Assembly (NCBI GenBank): GCA_030248065.1
Contig: JASAMV010008361.1
Span: 1-64,000 of the forward strand
Direction: 5' to 3'
DNA: 64,000 nt
From: Rhynchonema sp. JSB1_4
Taxonomy: Eukaryota; Nematoda; Chromadorea; Monhysterida; Xyalidae
In this document: positions 1 to 8,007 of the stretch, one piece after another
Numbering within the stretch: position 1 is the stretch's first letter
How the letters are laid out: every line of letters starts with the position of its first letter
Notes under the pieces: generated by a model
Database searches by the model: none
Told to the model about the DNA's origin: nothing
What the model saw: only the letters and a program-made list of their open reading frames with translations
Position numbers and translations under genes: made by a program

Positions 1-501
1 CCACCAAATATGGCAACACATCCACATACCTTTGCGTTTTGTTCTTGGTGAAGTATCTCCAAATACGGGACTTGAGTGTACGAATGTACCTCTCAACAAT
101 TGCGCACTTAACATCCGGAGAAGTGCTGTATTTGTGTTGAATATCATGGCGTTTCAGGCATTCTTGAAACGGTTTTCCGACAAATTCCAATCCTCTGTCT
201 GTTGTCAGAACCCAAGGTTTACGTCCGGCCTCACTGATTATATCATCCAAAGCCTCTGCGACTTCTTCTGGCTTTTTGCGTTTCAGAGGACGTGCAAACA
301 CAAAACGACTTAGAACATCAATGAATATAACAATATACGCATAACCACTGTTTTTTGTCTTTAACTGATGCAAATCTGCAATGTCAGCTTGCCATTGTGC
401 ATCTAAACCAGCTGTTCTAGTTACATTACGTTTGAATTTGTGACGTATTGGCTTGTGACGAGTGTAAGTCTCTTGCTTGGACAAAAAATTCCGCACCTGT
501 T
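1..501 (-). pseudogene. Inverted partial copy of the integrase gene
   Basis: This stretch is the near-perfect reverse complement of 816-1316, inside the integrase gene at 704-1774. It encodes integrase residues from about 38 to 204 in antisense and runs off the left edge. A 93-residue antisense reading frame in each arm differs at one position only (Val versus Ile). The arms end sharply at 501 and 816, leaving a 314-nt unique spacer. The copy has no start codon and no N-terminal segment, so it is not a working gene. It is either a recent inverted duplication of the Maverick or a hairpin chimera made in library construction or assembly. Confidence 0.85.
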
Positions 502-704
502 CAGCTGCGCCTCTACCCTCACCTGTGTTTAGACCTCTTACTCCAGCACAGGTCTCTGCTCAGCAATCGCCAGGATCATCGTTTCAGACACCTGTGCAAT
601 CTCCTGTGGCACAACCAACAGCTAAGAAAGCTTCCCCAAAGAAAGCGCGCAAAATCAGAGTTGCTCGGCAAAGGAAAGCCACATCAAGGTGGAGTCCTTA
701 TTGA
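502..704 (+). CDS. 3' end of an unknown Maverick protein, Ser/Pro-rich with basic tail
   Basis: An open frame runs out of the inverted-repeat breakpoint and stops with TGA at 702-704. About 66 residues remain. They are rich in Ser, Pro, Gln and Ala and end in a Lys/Arg-rich stretch (KKASPKKARKIRVARQRK), as expected of a nucleic-acid-binding or nuclear-targeted tail. The start is lost at the breakpoint at 501/502. The stop overlaps the integrase start as TGATG, the same close packing seen throughout this cluster. Function is not recognised. Confidence 0.5.
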
Positions 705-1774
705 TGGAGGCTCAGCTGAAAGATGTGTATTACAGTTTGTCTAGCCCTAGTTGTTTTGCTGGTGCTGATTCAGTTTTGCGTGAATGTAAGAGAAGAAAAA
801 TAAAAGTTACGTTGCAACAGGTGCGGAATTTTTTGTCCAAGCAAGAGACTTACACTCGTCACAAGCCAATACGTCACAAATTCAAACGTAATGTAACTAG
901 AACAGCTGGTTTAGATGCACAATGGCAAGCTGACATTGCAGATTTGCATCAGTTAAAGACAAAAAACAGTGGTTATGCGTATATTGTTATATTCATTGAT
1001 GTTCTAAGTCGTTTTGTGTTTGCACGTCCTCTGAAACGCAAAAAGCCAGAAGAAGTCGCAGAGGCTTTGGATGATATAATCAGTGAGGCCGGACGTAAAC
1101 CTTGGGTTCTGACAACAGACAGAGGATTGGAATTTGTCGGAAAACCGTTTCAAGAATGCCTGAAACGCCATGATATTCAACACAAATACAGCACTTCTCC
1201 GGATGTTAAGTGCGCAATTGTTGAGAGGTACATTCGTACACTCAAGTCCCGTATTTGGAGATATTTCACCAAGAACAAAACGCAAAGGTATGTGGATGTG
1301 CTGCCATATTTTGTGGATGCAACTAATAGATCATACCATCGTGCTATCAAGTGTGCACCTGCTGATGTCAATCGTCACAACCAGCATGAAATATGGAGTC
1401 GTGTTTATGGCAACAAAGTCCAAAAGATGTACATAAAATTCAACGTTGGGGATAAAGTACGCATCAAGGAGGAAAAACATAAATTAGCAAAAGGATACTG
1501 GCCCACCTACAGCAAACAGATCTACACCGTTGCCAAAATTCTACGCAACAGGACGCCAGCAACATATGAACTCAAAGATCAAGATGGTGATGAAGTCAAT
1601 GGGGTGTTTTACACTGAAGAACTTGTACAAGTCAGAGACTCTGAGGCTCCCGTCAAAGAAATCCAGTCGCTTCGCAAAACTGAGAAACGTGACGGTGTGA
1701 TATGGCACTTAGTAAAGTTTAAAAATGATCCAGAATTATCATGGGTTCGTGATGACAAGCTGGTTAGTATATAA
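704..1774 (+). CDS. Maverick/Polinton integrase (DDE, rve family) with C-terminal chromodomain
   Basis: Retroviral-type integrase that inserts the linear element DNA. The ATG at 704 gives 356 residues. The catalytic triad is visible: Asp77 (WQADIADL), Asp139 (TTDRGLEF) and Glu174 (VERYIRTLKSR), with 34 residues between the last two. Residues 55-200 form the RNase H-like core. A GDKVRI segment near residue 250 is the SH3-like part, and residues about 310-356, ending HLVKFKNDPELSWVRDDKL, have the chromodomain pattern known from many Polinton integrases. The start was chosen because it is the first ATG and overlaps the preceding stop. Residues 38-204 are duplicated in inverse orientation at 1-501. 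The frame is intact, so the enzyme could be active. Confidence 0.92.
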   Translation: MEAQLKDVYYSLSSPSCFAGADSVLRECKRRKIKVTLQQVRNFLSKQETYTRHKPIRHKFKRNVTRTAGLDAQWQADIADLHQLKTKNSGYAYIVIFIDVLSRFVFARPLKRKKPEEVAEALDDIISEAGRKPWVLTTDRGLEFVGKPFQECLKRHDIQHKYSTSPDVKCAIVERYIRTLKSRIWRYFTKNKTQRYVDVLPYFVDATNRSYHRAIKCAPADVNRHNQHEIWSRVYGNKVQKMYIKFNVGDKVRIKEEKHKLAKGYWPTYSKQIYTVAKILRNRTPATYELKDQDGDEVNGVFYTEELVQVRDSEAPVKEIQSLRKTEKRDGVIWHLVKFKNDPELSWVRDDKLVSI

Positions 1775-1800
1775 ACAGAACGTTTATTTGTTAATTAGCA

Positions 1801-2040
1801 ATGGAAGACGTCAGTGAGTCAAGTGACAAACGTTGGTATGTGTTTGGTAGAGACTATTCTAAAACCCAGATTGTATTTTTTGCTCAAGTGTTGTTGATCT
1901 ACGTGATAATCTGTACTTCGCTTGTGAACTTGTGTATAAATAGCAGTGAAAGTGAGTCAAAAATCTGGATTATTTTGTTGAGCAGTTGCATGGGATATCT
2001 TTTGCCAAATCCTACACTGAAACGCAATCATGACCGGTGA
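1801..2040 (+). CDS. Small two-span membrane protein of Maverick elements
   Basis: The product is 79 residues. Two hydrophobic segments are visible, at about 23-46 (KTQIVFFAQVLLIYVIICTS) and 54-71 (IWIILLSSCMGYLLP), preceded by a short acidic N-terminus and followed by a basic tail. Small membrane proteins with this SKTQI...GYLLPNP pattern sit between integrase and capsid genes in Polinton-type elements, as I recall the family. Function is not known; a role in virion membrane or egress is only a guess. It starts 26 nt after the integrase stop, and its own stop overlaps the next gene by 11 nt. Confidence 0.7.
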   Translation: MEDVSESSDKRWYVFGRDYSKTQIVFFAQVLLIYVIICTSLVNLCINSSESESKIWIILLSSCMGYLLPNPTLKRNHDR

Positions 2041-2857
2041 CTTTTACGTCGTACTCCCATCAAACACCAAAAGCAGGGACAACTCCAAGAACACAACTTC
2101 AGAATTTCGTGTTCAGCTACCTCAAACCATCCGCTTAGCTGGCTCATGGGAAGTGGCACTAGTGGAGATTCTCTACCCATTTAGTTGGAACAACGTCAAC
2201 ACTGACCTTGAATGGAACAATACACGTAATAATGAAATCAAGGTCATAGACTACAAGGACCACGGGTCTCCAGATTACAACCCTACCGTCTACACTATCA
2301 CCTTAGAGCCGGGATATTATCAAAGCGCTGATGAATTATATCGCCACATTGTCTCTGCCGTGGAAAAATTAGAGTACAGCACAAAAAAGATTGTCAAAAA
2401 GGCAATTACGTTTCATTATGGTAGATACCGCAATAAGTTTGGAATAGATATAGATTCCAGCTACAAACTGGGTGTGGTTCTCTCACCACAGCTTCAGTAT
2501 ATCATGGGTTTTGAACAGCGCGGCTACCAAAACTCTATTGTGGCCACATATCCTCCAGATCTGCGTGGAGGTTTGGATGGGATATACATTTATTGTGACC
2601 TCTGTCAACCACAGATTGTTGGAAATACTATGGCTCCTCTGCTTCGCACCATACCTATTGTTGGTGAGTATGGTCAAATTGTTGAGCGCACATTCATCGC
2701 CCCCCATTACGTGCCGGTACTTAAGAAGGAGTTCTCAGCAGTAGAGATCAGTATAAAAACAGACACCAACAAGCCTATCGCATTCGCATACGGAAAAGCT
2801 GTGCTAAAACTTCATTTTCGTCGCAAACATGAGGGTTCAATTTATACCAATTTCTGA
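2030..2857 (+). CDS. Penton-like minor capsid protein (single jelly-roll type)
   Basis: The product is 275 residues. The N-terminus (FYVVLPSNTKSRDNSKNTTS, then FRVQLPQTIRLAGSWEVALVEI) has the pattern of Polinton minor capsid proteins: a short strand, an NTxSxF motif, then a conserved G-W-EVAL-EI-YP motif. Krupovic and colleagues assigned such Polinton proteins to the single jelly-roll penton class. It would form capsid vertices with the major capsid protein at 3293-4633. Its start lies inside the preceding gene and its last 29 nt overlap the next. Assignment rests on motif pattern, length and gene order; a profile comparison would settle it. Confidence 0.72.
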   Translation: MTGDFYVVLPSNTKSRDNSKNTTSEFRVQLPQTIRLAGSWEVALVEILYPFSWNNVNTDLEWNNTRNNEIKVIDYKDHGSPDYNPTVYTITLEPGYYQSADELYRHIVSAVEKLEYSTKKIVKKAITFHYGRYRNKFGIDIDSSYKLGVVLSPQLQYIMGFEQRGYQNSIVATYPPDLRGGLDGIYIYCDLCQPQIVGNTMAPLLRTIPIVGEYGQIVERTFIAPHYVPVLKKEFSAVEISIKTDTNKPIAFAYGKAVLKLHFRRKHEGSIYTNF

Positions 2858-3293
2858 GAAAGATTGGACTAATTTCTACATAGCACAACAACATGGAGCT
2901 GGTTTCGCTGGTCTACCGTATCAAAGAGGTGCTGGACTTGGAAACATTTTTCGTGGTATCTTTCGTGCATTGTTCCCTGTTGTTAAGTCAGCAGGTCGCG
3001 CAATTGGTAAACAGGCTTTAAAGACAGGAGCTGAAATAGCAGCAGATTTGGTGTCGGGAAAAACGCTTAAGGATTCTGCAGTCACAAGAGCAAAAGCTGG
3101 TACGGCAGCCCTGTTACAAAAAGGAGTGAAGGCATTAGATCAATCAGGCGGCCGGCTGGGTAAACGCCAGACACGGAAAAAACGCCCACCGCAGCCACAG
3201 AAACGTATAAAAGGACCTGGAAAACGCAAGAAGACCACCAGTCGCGCTAAGCGCCAACGTGTTCAGGATCAACTTGGTGTTTACTACACATAA
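2829..3293 (+). CDS. Basic pVI/core-like virion protein
   Basis: The product is 154 residues. A Gly/Ala-rich amphipathic part at about residues 23-75 (GAGLGNIFRGIFRALFPVVK and following) is followed by a very basic tail from about residue 108, with runs such as KRQTRKKRPP and KRKKTTSRAKRQR. This layout resembles adenovirus pVI and pX/core proteins and is common beside Polinton capsid genes. Likely roles are membrane contact during entry and binding of packaged DNA; these are family-based inferences. The start at 2829 is inside the penton frame, and the stop TAA at 3291-3293 overlaps the next ATG as TAATG. Confidence 0.68.
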   Translation: MRVQFIPISEKDWTNFYIAQQHGAGFAGLPYQRGAGLGNIFRGIFRALFPVVKSAGRAIGKQALKTGAEIAADLVSGKTLKDSAVTRAKAGTAALLQKGVKALDQSGGRLGKRQTRKKRPPQPQKRIKGPGKRKKTTSRAKRQRVQDQLGVYYT

Positions 3294-4633
3294 TGGCGCA
3301 ATTGCTTGACAAAAACAGTGCACCTGCATCAGATTCAGTCTTGGATTTATTCAGTGTTCCTCCCACTCAAACTGCTGTGGAAAACAGTTATTGGTATGCC
3401 GCACATCCTGTCAACTCAGTCACTTCAGCCGGTCCATATCAGTTCACCGTGCCAGCTGGCCCTGACTATCTGCATTTGGCCCGCAACTATTTGTACCTGA
3501 AATTCAAAATCGTAAAACCTGATGGCAGCGCACTCGGAGCTCCAAATGTGCCTGGCACCGTCGGAGGTACAGAGCCATTGGTGGGTCCAATTAACATGAT
3601 CGGGAAAACCTTCTTCAAGCAAGTCAAAGTGGGAATAAATGGTAAACTCGCTTTTGATAGCGGAGATATGTATGCTTACCGCACACTATTGGAAAGTGAG
3701 CTAAATTATGGCTGGGACGCAAAAAGCAGCTCAATGAAAGCCGCAATGTACAACAAAGATGAACCGTCCAACTTCGTTGAATCAGCAAACAACAGCGGGT
3801 GGGCCAGGCGTGAAAAATTCTTCAGACAGAGTGCCGTTGTTGAAACAATGGCCCCAATACATTGTGATCTGTTTATGTGTGATAAGGCATTGGTCAGCAA
3901 CTGTCAAGTAACACTGGAACTTCACCGCAACTCTGATGCTTTTTGTCTCCTCTGCTGGAGAGATGATGCTCCGGCATATAAAATAGAAGTGTTGGAAATG
4001 ATTTGGTACGTCAAAAGACTGCAGCTATTGAGCACTGTACATCTGGGGCTGGAGGCTGCGCTTATGCGGGGATCAGCCAAGTATCCAATCCGTAGGGTGG
4101 CTATGACCAAAATGCATATCAGTCCAGGACGCCAAAACGTCCCAACAACGCCACTATTTGACGGTCAAATTCCTCGTAGGATTTTGCTTGCTTTTGTGGA
4201 GAACAACAGCTTCTTTGGCTCATTGAAGAAAAATCCGTTCACCTTCAAACACTGTAACGTAAAAGAAATTTCTATCCACGCTGGTGGCCAGGTGTTTCCT
4301 CGTGAACCATTGAAAATGGATTTCTCAAAGAAGCTAGCGGTTAGACCGTTTGTTCAAATGTTTGAAACATTGGCGCTCTCGGAAGAGAACAAAGGTAATT
4401 GGGTTTCCTACTATGATTTCCTGGAAAACTTCACTGTGTTTGCTTTTGATCTCACTCCAGAGCAAGCAGACAGCGCACATTGGGAGCTTATTCGTGAAGG
4501 CTCCACAACTGTGCATTGTTTGTTCGGTGAGGCTATAAAAGAACCTGGAGTTGAGATGATTGCATACGCAGAGTTTGATAATTTGGTTATGATTGATCGC
4601 AATCGCACCGTGTACTTTGACTATTCTCTGTAA
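3293..4633 (+). CDS. Maverick major capsid-type protein (F54H12.2-like, double jelly-roll)
   Basis: The product is 446 residues. It shows the family hallmarks: LDLFSVPPTQTA near residue 20, an IGKTFFKQVKVGINGK strand, YPIRRV near residue 264, then GQIPRRILLAFVENNSFFG and an AEFDNLVMIDRNR ending. Proteins of this type are widely annotated in animals as F54H12.2-like and correspond to the Polinton PY/major capsid class. It would build the icosahedral shell with the penton-like protein upstream, processed by the protease that follows. The frame is complete and of normal length. It shares one nucleotide with each neighbour. Confidence 0.8.
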   Translation: MAQLLDKNSAPASDSVLDLFSVPPTQTAVENSYWYAAHPVNSVTSAGPYQFTVPAGPDYLHLARNYLYLKFKIVKPDGSALGAPNVPGTVGGTEPLVGPINMIGKTFFKQVKVGINGKLAFDSGDMYAYRTLLESELNYGWDAKSSSMKAAMYNKDEPSNFVESANNSGWARREKFFRQSAVVETMAPIHCDLFMCDKALVSNCQVTLELHRNSDAFCLLCWRDDAPAYKIEVLEMIWYVKRLQLLSTVHLGLEAALMRGSAKYPIRRVAMTKMHISPGRQNVPTTPLFDGQIPRRILLAFVENNSFFGSLKKNPFTFKHCNVKEISIHAGGQVFPREPLKMDFSKKLAVRPFVQMFETLALSEENKGNWVSYYDFLENFTVFAFDLTPEQADSAHWELIREGSTTVHCLFGEAIKEPGVEMIAYAEFDNLVMIDRNRTVYFDYSL

Positions 4634-5127
4634 TGGATACGGCTGAATTGTTACGGATTTGTGGCAAGGATCGTGCGTTACATGATTTCTTTCTTGGTGT
4701 GTTTCCGTCTAATAAACTACCGGCTCCTGATCGTTTGCCTTGTTGTTTTATTGCAAACACAAAGCCAAGCACACATCCTGGTCAACACTGGGTTGCATTC
4801 TACATTAACAAAGAGGGTTACGGAGACTACTTCTGCTCCTATGGTGAAGAGCCACAACGGTTGTTCAAACAGTTTATGGACAAAGCTTGCGTGGACTGGA
4901 ACTATTCTCGTAAACGTCTACAGGATGTCTTCTCCACCACTTGCGGTCAGTATGCAGTGTTCTTTTTACACGCCAGAGCAAGAGGCCTTCCGTTTTACAA
5001 GTTTCTGAGTTTATTCACCACAGACACAGATGAAAATGACAAGATAGTAACAGCATTCATCAACGGGTTTTACAATGAAGACACACAAGTGATTGACTAT
5101 GACATGATATACAATCAAACAGGTTAA
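4633..5127 (+). CDS. Adenain-like cysteine protease (peptidase family C5), altered catalytic acid
   Basis: The product is 164 residues. It has the adenovirus-type protease layout: His52 in GQHWVAFYINKEG, Gln97 and Cys104 in LQDVFSTTCGQYAVFFLH. Such enzymes mature capsid proteins in Polintons and adenoviruses. The position after His that normally carries the catalytic Asp or Glu (YFDSYG in relatives, as I recall them) reads YFCSYG, with Cys68. Either a neighbouring acid such as Asp65 or Glu72 replaces it, or the enzyme is weakened. The start overlaps the capsid stop as TAATG. Its stop abuts the stop of the opposing gene: the palindrome TTAA at 5124-5127 serves both strands. Confidence 0.85.
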   Translation: MDTAELLRICGKDRALHDFFLGVFPSNKLPAPDRLPCCFIANTKPSTHPGQHWVAFYINKEGYGDYFCSYGEEPQRLFKQFMDKACVDWNYSRKRLQDVFSTTCGQYAVFFLHARARGLPFYKFLSLFTTDTDENDKIVTAFINGFYNEDTQVIDYDMIYNQTG

Positions 5128-5876
5128 TACTCACGTTCAAACAATAACGTCTTCAGCTCATCATGCCACACCGTGCATATTGACTTGAACGGATCACACT
5201 GTGTCATAAAGTCCAGAATATCATTCCCGCTGATTTCAACATGGGAGTACTTGATGTTGAGTTCTTCCGACAGGTTGGTCATGATTTGAGTGAATTTGAT
5301 TCCTCCTCCCTGCAACGGGCATCTGGAACGGAACAGACCGGCCACATCAGGCGGAATGTAGTAGTAACCGCCGCGGGGGTGAACCGTGTCCAAATCCTTG
5401 GCAACGTAATCATACGCGGTGATTCCAGTAAAGTTGTTGGTTCCGTCAAATTCCTTGCGGAATTCAAACTTATTGGTCTGCGGGTTCAGATAATTTTGAT
5501 GTTCCTTGGCTACCATTTGTTTGATGTAGCGCTCCAGGAATCCGGACATTTCACGGCGGTAAGCCACCAGAAAACAGCGGCGGATCAGTTCCTGCTTGTC
5601 CTGCTTTGTGTAACGCTTGCGGCAATCAAAACAGCTGCAGAATGCAGACATGACTGCTTTGCACGCAACAATCAGGGCGTGTGGGTACTTGGTAGGCGGA
5701 AGATTGGTGTTGCGGTACCGTGGAGAAATTGGCGGGAATCCAAAGTAGACAAGCGGGTCCTGAGGATCAAAGTCTTCAGGAATGTAGGAACGCACGAAGT
5801 TGTAGTGACGGCGTGATATTGGTGGAATGTCAAAGCTGAGAAGAGGATCAAAGTCTTCAGGAATATAGAAACGCAT
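5124..5876 (-). CDS. Unknown Maverick protein with duplicated IPEDFDP motif
   Basis: The minus-strand frame gives 250 residues from the ATG at 5876 (MRFYIPEDFD). The N-terminus carries a tandem duplication: YIPEDFDP...SFDIPPISRR-Y is followed about 28 residues later by YIPEDFDP...YFGFPPISPR-Y. A Cys cluster (FCSCFDCRKR) lies near residue 80, and the rest is a mixed globular-looking sequence. I do not recognise the family. It is convergent with the protease gene and shares a divergent promoter region with the gene at 6003. In-frame codons extend upstream to 5936, but the duplicated motif begins at the chosen start and a TATTTAAT box lies 20-35 nt upstream of it. Confidence 0.65.
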   Translation of the reverse strand: MRFYIPEDFDPLLSFDIPPISRRHYNFVRSYIPEDFDPQDPLVYFGFPPISPRYRNTNLPPTKYPHALIVACKAVMSAFCSCFDCRKRYTKQDKQELIRRCFLVAYRREMSGFLERYIKQMVAKEHQNYLNPQTNKFEFRKEFDGTNNFTGITAYDYVAKDLDTVHPRGGYYYIPPDVAGLFRSRCPLQGGGIKFTQIMTNLSEELNIKYSHVEISGNDILDFMTQCDPFKSICTVWHDELKTLLFEREY

Positions 5877-6002
5877 AATGATAAAAACACTGATTTCGGT
5901 CTTATTAAATACCATTATTGATACAAAGCGGCGCACGCGCCGCGCATTTGAGGTGTGTGCCTATATAAGGAATGGATTTTCGTCCCAATCATCAGTTGAA
6001 TC
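5877..6002. promoter_or_regulatory. Divergent promoter with 18-bp GC motif and TATA boxes
   Basis: Between the two divergent starts lie a TATATAAG box (5962-5969), 34 nt before the plus-strand ATG, and an A/T-rich TATTTAAT-type box serving the minus gene. Between them is GCGGCGCACGCGCCGCGC at 5928-5945. The same 18 bases, with one A/G difference, recur at 7233-7250 (reverse) and 10139-10156, each upstream of a TATA box. Confidence 0.65.
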
Positions 6003-6509
6003 ATGGGTGACTTCAATGATTTTTTGGATGCTCTGACTGGTCCTCTGCAGCTTACTCCGCCTCCTGTGCAACAAGACATCGCGCAACAGCAACCGCCTCC
6101 TCCGGTCAAACGCCAGGACACCGTGCGTCAACCACCCGCTCCTCCAGTACTTAAGCGCCAAGACGCTGTACGTCAGCCTTCACTTCCTTACAAACGCCAA
6201 AGCACTGCACCCCATCCTCTCAAAGGGGTTCACTGCACACCTTCTGTTCAAAATGAAAAGACAAAGGAGACCAAGCCAAAAAGCTCTAAAGCGCTTCGTC
6301 TCAAAATTAATGAAGAAAGAGAAGCGCCGCCAGAGAAAGCAAAAAAGCGCCCTGCAACGGAGAGTCAAGAGGAAGAAGTATCAGCCAAAAAGATTGCGTC
6401 GCAGAAAGAGATAGAGGAAAAGTATGATTGTATTGCTGTTGTGCCTCAAGTGAGCATCAGTGTTCACTACTGTACAGCTTGTGGCAATCATTCCGTGGAT
6501 GTCAAGTGA
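6003..6509 (+). CDS. Pro/Gln-rich nuclear-type protein with KRQDxVRQP repeats
   Basis: The product is 168 residues. Residues about 15-70 hold three imperfect copies of a Pro-rich repeat (PPPPVKRQDTVRQ, PPVLKRQDAVRQ, LPYKRQS). The middle is dense in Lys, Glu and Arg with probable nuclear localisation sequences (KKRPATES, SAKKIA). The C-terminus has a small CTACGNH segment. The N-terminus is acidic and hydrophobic (MGDFNDFLDALTG). Low complexity prevents a family call; a regulatory or scaffold role is only a guess. The TATA box at 5962 and an AATAAA at 6572 frame a single-gene transcript. Confidence 0.62.
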   Translation: MGDFNDFLDALTGPLQLTPPPVQQDIAQQQPPPPVKRQDTVRQPPAPPVLKRQDAVRQPSLPYKRQSTAPHPLKGVHCTPSVQNEKTKETKPKSSKALRLKINEEREAPPEKAKKRPATESQEEEVSAKKIASQKEIEEKYDCIAVVPQVSISVHYCTACGNHSVDVK

Positions 6510-6571
6510 TTAGTTGTTGTCGGGTTGTTATCATCATGTGATGTTGCCTTACTGTTATTGCTCGTGTTGTC

Positions 6572-6616
6572 AATAAAACAAAAGACAACCAGATTTTGTT
6601 CTTGGGGATTTTATTT
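6572..6616. terminator. Convergent poly(A) signals
   Basis: AATAAA at 6572-6577 follows the plus-strand gene by 63 nt. On the minus strand AATAAA (complement of 6610-6615) overlaps the stop codon of the opposing gene. The two transcripts therefore end within about 45 nt of each other. Confidence 0.6.
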
Positions 6617-7171
6617 CGGCAACAATGCCAACATCTGACACTCTTTTTTTGACAAGGAAGCAACACTGTATGAAATACAATCACGTCCACAATCACATTT
6701 ACACATATCACGAAAGACAAAATGAGTTTTCATACAAGTCAAAGGAGGCACTTTTGCATAATGACTTTGTTGAAACACTTTACGATAGAGACATTTGCCA
6801 TTTCTTGACGCAATACCACAAGTTTCGGGATAGAATGATAGAATTTCAAATGGTTTGAATCCAATAGCAACAACAACACAGTGGCATTCTTGACCGTTGT
6901 GATGTCCAACAACGAACGGAAAGTGACACACCAAGCGAATGGATCCTGAGCGTTTATCATGCCCGAGTATTCCAGCCTTCAGTGTAGTTTGAACCAGTGC
7001 CATGATATCCATCCCATTCTTGAACTTTGATTTTCCGGGGACAGTGGAGTTAGGCCAGTGGTTCTTCTTGATGTGGTGATATCCTTTATTGACGTCTGGA
7101 GTCCACGCATGAAGCGGGACTTTTTGCCTGAACTTGGTGTCGAATGACATCTTGATTCTTGGAGGAGTCAT
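6611..7171 (-). CDS. Unknown Maverick accessory protein with Cys-rich C-terminus
   Basis: The product is 186 residues from the ATG at 7171 (MTPPRIKMSFDTKF). The frame extends to 7204 only by non-ATG codons. A His/Lys-rich segment at about residues 20-45 is followed by a hydrophobic-core stretch (LVCHFPFVVGHHNGQECHC, then FKPFEILSFYPETCG). The C-terminus has MCKCDCGRDC, a possible metal-binding cluster. I do not recognise the family. It is divergent from the gene at 7327, with which it shares the promoter region containing the second 18-bp GC motif. Confidence 0.6.
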   Translation of the reverse strand: MTPPRIKMSFDTKFRQKVPLHAWTPDVNKGYHHIKKNHWPNSTVPGKSKFKNGMDIMALVQTTLKAGILGHDKRSGSIRLVCHFPFVVGHHNGQECHCVVVAIGFKPFEILSFYPETCGIASRNGKCLYRKVFQQSHYAKVPPLTCMKTHFVFRDMCKCDCGRDCISYSVASLSKKECQMLALLPK

Positions 7172-7232
7172 AATTAAAATGAAACGATCAAACAGGAATG
7201 ACAAAAAAATAACACAGATGTGAGCGCTGCAT

Positions 7233-7292
7233 GCGCGGCGCGTGCGCTGCGTGTGTGCGGTGAGTACCCGGTGCTCAGATGCTATATATAAA
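7233..7292 (+). promoter_or_regulatory. TATA promoter with inverted 18-bp GC motif
   Basis: GCGCGGCGCGTGCGCTGC at 7233-7250 is the exact reverse complement of the motif at 10139-10156. TATATATAAA at 7283-7292 lies 35 nt before the ATG at 7327. The interval also separates the divergent minus-strand gene at 6611-7171. Confidence 0.62.
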
Positions 7293-7326
7293 CCAGAATT
7301 TACAACGTTCAGTTCATTATTTCATC

Positions 7327-7794
7327 ATGTTAATTCCTGCAGATGAAGAAGATGCCGTGCGCCAGTTCCTGGAGGACAAAAAATGCAAGGAAATTGATCT
7401 ACTAGACCAGATGTTCATGGATGTCATCGGTCCTTTGCTGAGTGCAACAATCAGTGACAAGAGCTGGGAACTATGCAAAGGATGTCGCAAGTGCAGCTCG
7501 TACGCTGATGACCATATCTGCAACTATCCGCCTTCAACTTATATCAACAAACATGGACATGCACTCGGGGAAGCCACAAACCTTGGTTCAGCCTGGGAAG
7601 AATTCTGCACTAGGGCGTTTAGTGCTTGTGTTAGCCATCGTGCGCTCAGTTCCTGGTTTACAAACTACAATACGTTGGCCAACTACATTTCTTGGAACGC
7701 CGTACTTGTTGGAAAGTACATGGATGAACATCATGGTGATTGTGTGGTAGAACCACCGCTGGACACTCAGCCAATCATTGATTATCCATATTGA
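7327..7794 (+). CDS. Unknown Maverick protein, C-x2-C-x9-H-x-C family, paralog of 10260-10724
   Basis: The product is 155 residues from MLIPADEEDAVRQFLEDKK. The ATG at 7327 sits 35 nt after the TATA box. Residues about 49-65 carry LCKGCRKCSSYADDHIC, a C-x2-C-x9-H-x-C arrangement typical of a zinc site. The gene at 10260 aligns without gaps over the first 60 residues (DExDxVxxFL, then C, LDxxF, LCxGC, HxC) and keeps a W--FC segment afterwards. I recall similar C--C...H-C proteins in other virus-like invertebrate elements but cannot name a function. The protein is mainly helical in appearance, without signal peptide or membrane span. AATAAA motifs follow at 7977 and 7984. Confidence 0.65.
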   Translation: MLIPADEEDAVRQFLEDKKCKEIDLLDQMFMDVIGPLLSATISDKSWELCKGCRKCSSYADDHICNYPPSTYINKHGHALGEATNLGSAWEEFCTRAFSACVSHRALSSWFTNYNTLANYISWNAVLVGKYMDEHHGDCVVEPPLDTQPIIDYPY

Positions 7795-8007
7795 TTCCCT
7801 TTACGTGTATCCAAGTGTCAGGCAACCCGTTGGGTTACTGTATATTTTAATTTCAAAACTCATTTTCTCTTTCATTATTTTTTTATTTTTTCGTCTGGGG
7901 GTAATTGCATTCCCTAAATTTGTAGTGTACCGTTCTCTTCTATTCAGTTGCAGCTGAGTCTTATTAGTGGCTGAACAATAAAAAATAAAAAGAACGACTG
8001 ATCAAAA

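Noticed and set aside
32..313. 93-residue open frame at the left edge, twin of an antisense frame at 1004-1285
   Set aside because: It is the antisense of the integrase in the inverted arm; identity reflects the duplication, not a gene.
5241..5816. 191-residue plus-strand frame opposite the IPEDFDP gene
   Set aside because: Shadow of the minus-strand gene, which has the duplicated motif and promoter.
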